Of a DNA stretch of 11,486 nucleotides, positions 1 to 6,304 are shown piece by piece. Origin of the DNA: an uncultured Lachnospiraceae bacterium. Its GTDB lineage: Bacteria; Bacillota; Clostridia; Lachnospirales; Lachnospiraceae. The stretch covers positions 1 through 11,486 of the forward strand of contig CAPNGW010000048.1 in assembly GCA_948665105.1 (NCBI GenBank). The letters are read 5' to 3'. Within the stretch, counting starts at the first letter, position 1; each line of letters opens with the position of its first letter. A program made the translations under genes and the position numbers. The notes under the pieces are model-generated. The model saw nothing but the letters and a program-made list of their open reading frames with translations. It ran no database searches and had not been told where the DNA came from.

Positions 1-165
1 CAGAACGGCCTTGTCGTAAATGTCCCCGGCAATGACAACGGCGTCAGGGCGGTGGGTTTTGGCCAGCTCCACGATTTGGGCCAGGATATGGGACTGGTCT
101 TCACAGAGGTCGTGGTTCATAAGCTTCAGCCCCAGGTGCAGGTCGGAGAGGTGGAAAAATTTCAT
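1..165 (-). CDS. sbcD: SbcD-like exonuclease subunit, N-terminal part (runs off the window)
   Basis: The reading frame starts at the ATG at 165 and continues past base 1, giving 55 codons that begin MKFFHLSDLHLGLKL. This is the opening of calcineurin-like metallophosphatases of the SbcD/Mre11 type. DLHLG carries the first metal-binding Asp and His, and residues near 45-50 (VIAGDIYD) form the second motif, GD-x-x-D. In the family, SbcD pairs with the SbcC ATPase to process DNA hairpins and ends in the cytoplasm. An AAAAGGAGC ribosome site (171-179) lies six bases upstream and fixes the start. The first 60 bases are about 58% G+C, visibly richer than the sugar locus, which suggests housekeeping sequence at the edge of that locus. 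A different metallophosphatase is possible, but the N-terminus fits SbcD best. Confidence 0.85.
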   Translation of the reverse strand, partial: MKFFHLSDLHLGLKLMNHDLCEDQSHILAQIVELAKTHRPDAVVIAGDIYDKAVL

Positions 166-192
166 GGCAGGCTCCTTTTTATATTTTTGTCT

Positions 193-226
193 ACTCATTA
201 TTATAACCCTCGTTAAGATAAGCGCA
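193..226 (-). promoter_or_regulatory. Probable promoter of the sbcD-like gene
   Basis: On the minus strand a perfect TATAAT occupies 200-205. A weak TTGCGC lies 16 bases further upstream (222-227 on the plus coordinates), so the -10 box carries most of the signal. Transcription would begin near 193, about 28 bases before the ATG. No operator or terminator is evident between here and the gene. Confidence 0.5.
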
Positions 227-280
227 AGGGAAAACTTAGCAAAATGCCACACGCTTTGGGCGCAACAAAAGACGCATGGT

Positions 281-510
281 TCACAGTTTACTGTTCCATA
301 CGCCTTTGCTTTGATAATATGTGGAGATTTCATTTTGCAAAATAATTCTGCTGAATTCACCCATCTTGCCATCCATGGCATTCTGTCCTGCGCCAGCGCC
401 CACGGATATTCCGTCCTTTTGCGCACCAGCAATGGCTCTCTGGAACAGGAGCATAAAAATATCTCCGCACTAAGTGAGTTTCACGTGGACGGTATCATCT
501 CAGTCTCAGC
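281..510 (+). pseudogene. Remnant of a LacI-family regulator (sugar-binding domain fragment)
   Basis: One open frame on the plus strand (phase of base 293) reads ALIICGDFILQNNSAEF, then HGILSCASAHGYSVLLRTSN, then a Glu-rich stretch and HVDGIISVS. This follows the start of the periplasmic-binding-protein-like domain of LacI/GalR regulators: a first strand after the linker, a helix containing the G-I-x-x-A-A-x-x-x-GY pattern, and the R-VDGII strand. The N-terminal helix-turn-helix and everything after the first ~75 residues of the domain are missing, and no start codon with a ribosome site precedes it. It therefore looks like a decayed piece of a sugar-responsive regulator that once sat beside the locus. 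The frame is also open antisense across the sbcD start, but that part has no family resemblance. The family assignment is by eye. Confidence 0.5.
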
Positions 511-600
511 ACCACCCGCCAGGGAACCTCCAGCGCCCTGGTGGATCGCTACACGCTGGAAGCCTATATTCGGCGGGAGGAGCCGGAACTTTTGAAATAG
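505..600 (+). pseudogene. Unidentified coding-like tail fragment
   Basis: In a third frame the sequence reads GTSSALVDRYTLEAY, then IRREEPELLK, and stops at the TAG at 598-600. The composition (alternating charged and aliphatic residues, few rare residues) looks like a real protein C-terminus, whereas the LacI-like frame turns proline-rich after about 510. It may be the end of another gene joined to the LacI remnant by a deletion, or a frameshifted continuation. I do not recognise the family. Bases 601-654, between this tail and the GH16 stop codon, hold nothing I can identify, including no clear terminator for the minus-strand operon. Confidence 0.2.
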
Positions 601-654
601 ATGGTTTAAATCTGCCTTGTGGTAAATGTCGCCGTCAAGCGCACATGGTTTCTT

Positions 655-1899
655 TTACTGTATAAACGGCATAAACATCCACTCATCGTTTCTGTCTTCC
701 TCATTTTCAAAGGTCCACTGAATGATGGGCGCTCCTTCTGCAGTGGAGGCATCCTTTACGCAGAGCGCCTTGCCGCTCATTGCGGACATAATGCGGAAAT
801 ATCCGTCGCCCGTGGGCACGATATACCATCTCTGGTTACTGTCTCCATTATAAGAATACTGTATGATAGACACCCCATTTTCCGCAACGCTCTGATCTGC
901 TTTTAAGTCCACATATTTTTCGCTGAACTGATTCTGCATACAGTAAGTACCGTCCTCATTGCGGCTTAGCTTCCACCACTGAGTGCTGTTGCCATTAAGG
1001 GATGCCTGCACCAGCTGCCTTCTCTCCTCCGTGGAAGCGTCCGGAACTGTCAGAAGCATTCCACTCTTAGCGTTTACCAAAAGATAATTACCATCCTCCG
1101 GTATTCCCGCAAAGTCGCTGTCATAATAAGTCCGTACATAGTCAATCAAAAATTCTTTTGGCAGATGCTCTGCCACAGGGGCTCCCAAATGGCCTTCCAG
1201 GCTGAGCACCATATGTCTCGACATTTCCACAAAAGCGTCCACTGTGGATACCTTTTCCCATGCAAGCCTGCCATCAAAATAAAATCTCAGCTTTCCGTTC
1301 CTTCTCTCCAGTCCGTAGGTATGATAATCCGCGCTGATATCCTGAAGGCCCGTGTTCCAGTTATTGGTCCCCATCTGCACATGGGAAGAAGGATTCTGCC
1401 GCCAGATATGGAGTGTGCTGCTAAGCTTTCCGTAATCGAAGGTCTCCATAATATCAATTTCCGGATTAGGATCCATAACCACACTTAACGGTGAGGACTG
1501 CATCCAGATTGCGCTTAACACATTGGCTCTTTTATCCAGGGCCTTTGCCCTTACCTCCACATAGCTGTCTGTTCCCGGCACTTCAAATTTGGACTCCACC
1601 GCACCTGCAGTATAGCTTTTCCCATTGTAATTCTCTTTTTTTGCAGTAAGAACCAAATTGCCGTCCCTGACAGTTACATTTGACGGGGAAAATGCCAAAG
1701 CTGATGTCACATCATACCAGATACCGTTATTCCACTTTGTACTGTCCAGCTCATTTCCATCAAATTCATCCGATGCGGCAGGAAGAAGCGTCCAGTTTCC
1801 CTCTGCGGGCGGAGCTGCCTTGGCAGTCATACCGCTTCCTCCCAATGCCCAAAGTATCCCTGTTGCAGCCATTGCAATTAGAATATTTTTCTTAGTCAT
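655..1899 (-). CDS. Secreted GH16 glycoside hydrolase with C-terminal ricin-type lectin domain
   Basis: A predicted 414-residue secreted endo-acting glycosidase. Residues 1-28 form a signal peptide: K3-K4, a hydrophobic core, and a TAKA-A cleavage site. The GH16 jelly-roll domain spans about 38-260. It opens with SDEFDG and LDSTKW and contains the active-site motif EIDIME at 147-152, where E147 would be the nucleophile and E152 the acid/base. The spacing is that of the beta-bulge (E-x-D-x-x-E) branch, which includes laminarinases, agarases, porphyranases and mucin O-glycan endo-enzymes. DYHTYGLER and FYFDG follow. Residues ~268-414 are a ricin B/CBM13-like beta-trefoil with QWW (307), QRW (356) and DEW (405) in the QxW positions. 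The start at 1899 is chosen over the ATG at 1926 because AAGGAGGA sits just upstream and this avoids overlap with the preceding gene. It is last in the operon. Substrate specificity cannot be read from the sequence. Confidence 0.88.
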   Translation of the reverse strand: MTKKNILIAMAATGILWALGGSGMTAKAAPPAEGNWTLLPAASDEFDGNELDSTKWNNGIWYDVTSALAFSPSNVTVRDGNLVLTAKKENYNGKSYTAGAVESKFEVPGTDSYVEVRAKALDKRANVLSAIWMQSSPLSVVMDPNPEIDIMETFDYGKLSSTLHIWRQNPSSHVQMGTNNWNTGLQDISADYHTYGLERRNGKLRFYFDGRLAWEKVSTVDAFVEMSRHMVLSLEGHLGAPVAEHLPKEFLIDYVRTYYDSDFAGIPEDGNYLLVNAKSGMLLTVPDASTEERRQLVQASLNGNSTQWWKLSRNEDGTYCMQNQFSEKYVDLKADQSVAENGVSIIQYSYNGDSNQRWYIVPTGDGYFRIMSAMSGKALCVKDASTAEGAPIIQWTFENEEDRNDEWMFMPFIQ

Positions 1900-1918
1900 A
1901 TCGTTGTCCTCCTTCGTT

Positions 1919-3748
1919 TTAATCAAGTAATGTTGATAAAATCTTGTTCCGCTCCTCTGTACAGTTTACGGCCTTTTCAAACTGAATGATTCCATGATAC
2001 TTCTCCCCGTAAATGGGCGCTTCCATGGTACTGGAGCCATAACAGTTTTCTTCCAGCGATATTTGTCCTGCATTGATAATCACATTGTCACGTACAAGAA
2101 CGTTCCTGCAGGAAGAAAGGAACATTGCCTGTCTGGGGCAGTCAATAAACGTATTTTTTTCAATTAAAATGTTATCAAATACGCTCTCTTTCGTCCTTCC
2201 ATCCGGCAAGTATACGCCCATATACAGCACTGCCATCTGCCATGCGTTTAAATCACAATGGCGGATTACATTCCCTCGCAGGATTAGATTTTTCACTCCA
2301 TGGCCTTCACTCCAGCGGGATTCACATCCCGTTTCAATCTGAATAGCCGCTCCCTGAATGTTTTCGAATACATTGTCCTCCAATAAACCGTTGGAGCCCT
2401 GCAATAACACGCCCCTTGCCCGGTTGTTTACAAACCGGCATCTCCGGATAATGTAATTGTGGGTTTCAAACCGCCTGTTCCAAAGTACTGTATCCGGTGA
2501 GAGCCCTGGCGGCAGTTCATCCTCAAATGTCAGAAGACAGGTTTCGTCCTCTTCATAGTAAGTAACAGAGGTCAGCCGGGATGCAAAACCGGTGGGCGAT
2601 AAATCCGGGTTGCGCAGCTCCACCTGGTATTCTTGTTCATAAAGTACCACCTCCTTTCTCACTCCTTTGGCAAGCAGCGAATGACTATCTACCGGAACAA
2701 TTCCCATGGAAGAATTGTCATGTATATTGATGCAGTCATCACCTGCATATCCAAATTCACAATTTTCGATGATAAATTTCCCCTGAGAATTGCATATATG
2801 CAGACAATCCGTCACTGTGGAAATACTGCGTGCTGTTCCCGGCCGCACCGTCACGCGGCAGTCCTTAATATGAAGTCCGCTTACATCTCCGTTTCCCACA
2901 AACCCGTTTCCCGGAGAGGAATACAGAGTAATGTTTTCCATGGTCACATCTGTGGAGTCCAAAATGGGGATGGTGACAATGGTATACTCAAAATGCCGGA
3001 AACGAAAGCAGTCTCCTCTATGAAAATGTTTTCTGGTAAATTCCGGATTTACCGTATAAAAGCGCAAAGTCCCTTTTCCCACCTTTTCCTGATGGGGTTT
3101 TAAAATATCGGACAGCTCCCGCACCAGCGCCTGCATTTTTCTGTCCGTGTCCGCGTCTCCGGTTTTCTTAACATGCTCGTTTCTGTAGGGGCGAAATTCA
3201 ATTCCTCCCCTGCAGCCTGGCGTATAGCGTGTTCTGTGAAAAGGCCCTACGATGGAAAACTTCATATCCGCCTCCACATCCTCATACTCCGGGAAACAGC
3301 ATTCAAAAAAGCTGCCGTCTGACGCGACCTTTGTCACAACCCCCACGCTGGCCAGGGGCGCTTTTTCCCAGTTCCAATCAAGAATCAGATTTTTTACCAG
3401 AATGTTTTTGCTGTTTCGGACAGAAAGATACGATTCCAGCATTTCAAACAGAAGCTCGCTTTCTTCCCCTTCCAGCACGAAATTGTCCATTCCGTCCAGG
3501 GCAAGATGCGCATCCCCCGGGCAGGAGCGGAAATGATACGTTCCCTTTGGTATAATCATCTTCCCAATCCCGTGTGCCCGGCAGTACTTAAGAGCCTCTG
3601 CAAAAGCCGGCGCGTTGTCCGTCTCCTGGTCCGCTTTTGCTCCAAAATCTGTTACCCTGACGGTCTTAACTGCTTCCTCGTCAGGCTTTTGTATTTTCAT
3701 CTGCAAAAGACAGTCCTCCATCTTTTGCAGGCTTTCCATATCCGTCAT
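1919..3748 (-). CDS. Cytoplasmic right-handed beta-helix protein, GH110-like candidate glycosidase
   Basis: 609 residues with no signal peptide or membrane segment, so probably cytoplasmic. Residues ~30-75 (VTDFGAKADQETDN, then IPKGTYHF) are the pectate-lyase-3-type N-cap of parallel beta-helix enzymes. Successive beta-helix turns follow: NILVKNLILDW (115-125), VTMENITLYSS (268-278), GLHIKDCRV, KFIIENCEF with GDDCINIHDN (336-345), NYIIRRCRFVNNRARGVLLQ (431-450), and NILIEKNTF (526-534). The DD-x-IN-H motif, the NNRARG motif and the later IETGC...W..G..VKNLILRGN segment resemble GH110 alpha-1,3-galactosidases, where acidic residues on the helix face catalyse hydrolysis. Similarity is partial, so it could be a different GH or lyase family. 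An AGGAGG site precedes the ATG at 3748, 19 bases after the permease stop. Its place between importer and GH16 genes fits intracellular trimming of imported oligosaccharides. Confidence 0.7.
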   Translation of the reverse strand: MTDMESLQKMEDCLLQMKIQKPDEEAVKTVRVTDFGAKADQETDNAPAFAEALKYCRAHGIGKMIIPKGTYHFRSCPGDAHLALDGMDNFVLEGEESELLFEMLESYLSVRNSKNILVKNLILDWNWEKAPLASVGVVTKVASDGSFFECCFPEYEDVEADMKFSIVGPFHRTRYTPGCRGGIEFRPYRNEHVKKTGDADTDRKMQALVRELSDILKPHQEKVGKGTLRFYTVNPEFTRKHFHRGDCFRFRHFEYTIVTIPILDSTDVTMENITLYSSPGNGFVGNGDVSGLHIKDCRVTVRPGTARSISTVTDCLHICNSQGKFIIENCEFGYAGDDCINIHDNSSMGIVPVDSHSLLAKGVRKEVVLYEQEYQVELRNPDLSPTGFASRLTSVTYYEEDETCLLTFEDELPPGLSPDTVLWNRRFETHNYIIRRCRFVNNRARGVLLQGSNGLLEDNVFENIQGAAIQIETGCESRWSEGHGVKNLILRGNVIRHCDLNAWQMAVLYMGVYLPDGRTKESVFDNILIEKNTFIDCPRQAMFLSSCRNVLVRDNVIINAGQISLEENCYGSSTMEAPIYGEKYHGIIQFEKAVNCTEERNKILSTLLD

Positions 3749-3767
3749 GCTTTCCTCCTTTCCTTGC

Positions 3768-5123
3768 TTACCCTTTCACGCCTGATGCCACAATGCTCTG
3801 CTTTAGCTGTTTGGAGAACAGAATGGACAGTAAGATTACCGGCGTAATTGTTACTACCGACAGACCCATGATGGCATTCTGCTTTGTTCCCATATTGTTG
3901 GAAATATTGTAAAGGGCCACGTTCAGCGTCCACAGCTTCTGATCCTCCGTCACCAGCCATGCCCAGAAGAAATCGTTCCAGTTGCTGATGAAGGTCTGCA
4001 GCGCAATCAGTGAAATAATGGGTTTGGAAAGGGGCATACAGATTCTGGTATACAGGTAGATGCTTCCCGCCCCGTCAAGGGAGGCCGCCTCAAAATAACT
4101 GCCGGGAATCTGGTCAAAAAATCCCTTATACAAATATACATAGAATCCATACGGATACAAAAAGGGCAAAAGCAGCGCAAGGTAGTTATTGTATGCTCCC
4201 ATCTGCCGATACATAATCAGCTGAGGCAGCATAATACTAGCAAAGGGAACCATCATTCCCCCCAGGAAGAACAGCAGTACCGCTTTTCCTGCTCTTGGCG
4301 ACAGCTGTCTGCTGATGGCAAAGGCGCTGACAGAGCACAGAAATACCTGTGCAATCATGGCAAAGCCAATCACTATCACACTGTTAAGCACAAAGGTCAT
4401 AAACCCCAGCTTTGCAATACGTTCGCTTTTGGGATATATGTATGCCGGCATCTCCAGATAATAGCGGAAGCTTTCCAGATTCAGAAGATTATTTACATGG
4501 GTTTCGGTGCCCTTCAGAGCTCCTGTGGTACCAAAGCCTTCCGTCAGAACATCCTCCACTTTATCATACATCTCCTGTGAAAACTTAATTTCCTTTACAT
4601 CCAGTCCGTTTTCATCATATTCATAACCAATGGATTCACAGGCTCTGCTATATCGTTCTTCGTGCAAAAGAACTTCTTTCTTGACGGCGCTGGATTTATA
4701 AATACCGTAATCGCGTTCCATTTGCAGCTTCATCTGGTGTGCTCTGGAATGGAACATGGTTTTTCCGTCTTTTACACCGTATACATGAATCTCCATTATG
4801 GAGTCCTGGGTCATCTTATAATTTATGGCAAACATGGATAATACACTGTCCTGCATCATCACATCCTTTTGCTGTTCATCGCTCTCAAAGTTCATACCAC
4901 TGTAATCAAAAACCATGGTGAGACTGTTGGCAGAATCGGGCAGAATCTTTGGCGGCACTTCATAAATCTTGGTATTATCCTTCATGGAGCTGGATACGGC
5001 AAACAGTAAAGGATAGAGCATTACTGCCGCAAACAACAGAGAAACTATGACCGCTACGGTTTTCAGAAAGCGCTCAGATTTTCCGTGTCCTAATCCAGCC
5101 CCATTGCTTCTTCTTTTCTTCAT
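3768..5123 (-). CDS. Carbohydrate ABC transporter permease, MalG/UgpE type, with large extracytoplasmic insertion
   Basis: 451 residues against about 275-300 for typical family members. TM1 lies at ~22-44 (VAVIVSLLFAAVMLYPLLFA), followed by the usual SSMKDNTKIYEVPPKILPD start of the external loop. A mostly hydrophilic stretch of about 170 residues (65-235) follows, before the conserved FVLNSVIVIGFAM helix at 244-256. The inner-membrane core then continues normally, with the ATPase-contacting EAA loop at 345-368 (EAASLDGAG, then RICMPLSKP) and C-terminal helices up to VKG. It would form a heterodimer with the upstream MalF-type permease and import sugars delivered by the lipoprotein encoded at 6305. 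The ATG at 5123 follows a run of G (AGGGGGGAA), 12 bases after the previous stop. No ATPase gene is present here. CUT1 systems of this kind often borrow a shared MsmX/UgpC-type ATPase. Confidence 0.93.
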   Translation of the reverse strand: MKKRRSNGAGLGHGKSERFLKTVAVIVSLLFAAVMLYPLLFAVSSSMKDNTKIYEVPPKILPDSANSLTMVFDYSGMNFESDEQQKDVMMQDSVLSMFAINYKMTQDSIMEIHVYGVKDGKTMFHSRAHQMKLQMERDYGIYKSSAVKKEVLLHEERYSRACESIGYEYDENGLDVKEIKFSQEMYDKVEDVLTEGFGTTGALKGTETHVNNLLNLESFRYYLEMPAYIYPKSERIAKLGFMTFVLNSVIVIGFAMIAQVFLCSVSAFAISRQLSPRAGKAVLLFFLGGMMVPFASIMLPQLIMYRQMGAYNNYLALLLPFLYPYGFYVYLYKGFFDQIPGSYFEAASLDGAGSIYLYTRICMPLSKPIISLIALQTFISNWNDFFWAWLVTEDQKLWTLNVALYNISNNMGTKQNAIMGLSVVTITPVILLSILFSKQLKQSIVASGVKG

Positions 5124-5135
5124 CAGACTTCCCCC

Positions 5136-6041
5136 CTATTCCTTTTCTGATTTTTCAAACCGCATCTGCACCATGGTAAGCACAGCGATAACCAGCAGCA
5201 GCACCACTGACGCGGCTGAACCTCTGCCATAATTCAAGTCCTGATTGAAGGCATTGTAAATGAATATGCCCTGGGTCGTTGAGGCGCCGCTTGGCCCGCC
5301 TGAGGCATACATATAGGGCGCATCCAAAAGCTGCATGGTTGTAATCACACTGATAATGAACTGGATAAATATCATGAAGGAAATGTTGGGCAAAATGATA
5401 TAAAATATCTTTTTAAAGCCTGTACACCCATCCAGCGCCGCAGATTCCATAATATCTGAGGAAACTCCCTGAATCGCCGACAGATACAAAAGCACCATCA
5501 ATCCTCCTCCCAGAACACCGGGAAAAATAATGCAAAACTTCACCAGCTTCGGGTCGCTGAGCCAGCTTAAAGGCTCTCCTCCGAAAAATTTCACAATCTG
5601 ATTCGCCACACCATAATCAGGATGCCATATCCATTTCCAGATAATTACATTCACTGAGGTAGGAATCAGGGCAGGCAGAATATACAGGGTTGTCAGACCT
5701 TTCTTCAGCCTCACCAGTTCATTCAGTAAAAGCGCCTGAATCAAAGGAATCAAAAAGCACATGCCAAGCTGCAGTAATAGAAAAATAAAAGTATTCTGCC
5801 ACGCTTCCCAGTAAAACTGCATACCGAACAAGCCCGTATAATTTTCAAGGCCTACAAACTTCCCCGGCGGATTTATGGGGTCGTACTTAAATAAAGAAAT
5901 AAAAAAGGCGCTGAAAATCGGATAATATTTCAACCACAGGGTAAACGCCATAGGGAAGAAAAGGATACACCAGGGCGTCAGTTTCTTTCGCAGAATGTAA
6001 TTTGATTTTTTATTGCTGCCTGTTTTTTCAGTTACTCTCAC
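5136..6041 (-). CDS. Carbohydrate ABC transporter permease, MalF/UgpA type
   Basis: 301 residues from a GTG start at 6041. The GTG is preceded by GGGAGG with a seven-base spacer. An in-frame GTG at 6056 would overlap that ribosome site and is rejected. A basic N-terminus (KKSNYILRKK) leads into about six membrane helices: ~22-48, ~80-107, ~117-140, ~168-190, ~219-240 and ~276-292. The EAA loop is at 199-218 (ESAALDGCTGFKKIFYIILP), which contacts the transporter ATPase. FVGLENYTGLF at ~62-72 is the conserved family segment before TM2. It is the first gene of the four-gene minus-strand operon and partners the MalG-type permease. Transcription probably comes from the promoter near 6068-6096. Confidence 0.93.
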   Translation of the reverse strand: MRVTEKTGSNKKSNYILRKKLTPWCILFFPMAFTLWLKYYPIFSAFFISLFKYDPINPPGKFVGLENYTGLFGMQFYWEAWQNTFIFLLLQLGMCFLIPLIQALLLNELVRLKKGLTTLYILPALIPTSVNVIIWKWIWHPDYGVANQIVKFFGGEPLSWLSDPKLVKFCIIFPGVLGGGLMVLLYLSAIQGVSSDIMESAALDGCTGFKKIFYIILPNISFMIFIQFIISVITTMQLLDAPYMYASGGPSGASTTQGIFIYNAFNQDLNYGRGSAASVVLLLVIAVLTMVQMRFEKSEKE

Positions 6042-6060
6042 ACTTACACCTCCCACTCTT

Positions 6061-6096
6061 TTTCATCAGTATAAAGGAATCCTTTCCCTGGGAAAA
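6061..6096 (-). promoter_or_regulatory. Probable promoter of the permease/GH operon
   Basis: Minus-strand TATACT at 6068-6073 is a good -10 box, with TTTTCC at 6091-6096 exactly 17 bases upstream as a poor -35. Transcription would start near 6061, about 20 bases before the GTG at 6041. A weak -35 is what an activator-dependent promoter would show. Two palindromes overlap the whole element, and the -35 is part of a CATTTTC motif that also recurs at the divergent promoter. Confidence 0.5.
6073..6095. promoter_or_regulatory. Two overlapping palindromes across the permease promoter (candidate operator)
   Basis: AAAGGAATCCTTT (6073-6085) and TTTCCCTGGGAAA (6083-6095) are each perfect 13-base palindromes around a single central base, and they share three bases. 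The first abuts the -10 box and the second covers most of the -35 box of the minus-strand promoter. Such placement would suit a repressor blocking RNA polymerase. Because transcription should begin downstream of both, they are more likely a DNA operator than an RNA hairpin. The binding protein is unknown. A LacI-type factor or CcpA is conceivable, but neither half matches the CcpA cre consensus well. Confidence 0.4.
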
Positions 6097-6170
6097 TGTT
6101 CAGGTCTTACTTTTATGTCACTTTTTTCAACTCCTTTTTTCCTTTTCTCCTTGATACCTTAAGAAAAATG

Positions 6171-6210
6171 ACATTCTTCTACATTTTCGTTAATTTTAGT
6201 TCATTTTCAG
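6171..6210 (+). promoter_or_regulatory. Four 10-bp-phased repeats upstream of the solute-binding-protein promoter
   Basis: Four consecutive ten-base units align: ACATTCTTCT (6171), ACATTTTCGT (6181), TAATTTTAGT (6191) and TCATTTTCAG (6201). Columns 3, 4, 5 and 7 are invariant (A, T, T, T), and the CATTTTC core recurs exactly 20 bases apart. The last unit contains the -35 position of the plus-strand promoter. AraC-family DNA-binding domains carry two HTH motifs that touch successive major grooves on one DNA face, so repeats phased at 10 and 20 bases just upstream of a weak -35 fit an activator site for the regulator at 9803. The factor assignment is inference. Chance A/T-rich periodicity or intrinsic DNA bending is the alternative. 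Confidence 0.4.
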
Positions 6211-6239
6211 GGAACATTTTTTTTGATATGATAATGCTA
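6204..6239 (+). promoter_or_regulatory. Probable promoter of the solute-binding-protein gene
   Basis: TGATATGAT at 6224-6232 is an extended -10 element (TG, one base, then TATGAT at 6227-6232). TTTTCA at 6204-6209 sits 17 bases upstream as a weak -35. Start of transcription is expected near 6239, leaving an untranslated leader of about 65 bases that ends in AAAGGAGGAAATTT before the ATG at 6305. Confidence 0.55.
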
Positions 6240-6304
6240 TCAGCGAAACAGGCCTTGGCGCCGGTCTCCAGATAAAAAATAAACCATACAAAAGGAGGAA
6301 ATTT

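Noticed and set aside
20..595. Long plus-strand open frame of 191 codons
   Set aside because: The first part is antisense to the sbcD-like start and has no family resemblance or ribosome site. Only the segment from about 281 to 510 is LacI-like, so it is annotated as a remnant and not as a gene.
1900..1926. Nine-codon N-terminal extension of the GH16 protein
   Set aside because: It would overlap the beta-helix gene stop and cover the AGGAGG site. The second Met has ideal spacing and directly begins a signal peptide.
6042..6056. Upstream GTG start for the MalF-type permease
   Set aside because: Its codons 2 and 3 are the GGAGGT ribosome site that serves the GTG at 6041.
6042..6304. CcpA catabolite-repression (cre) site
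   Set aside because: No 14-base element with the central CG and flanking TGWAA/TTWCA pattern was found in the divergent control region.
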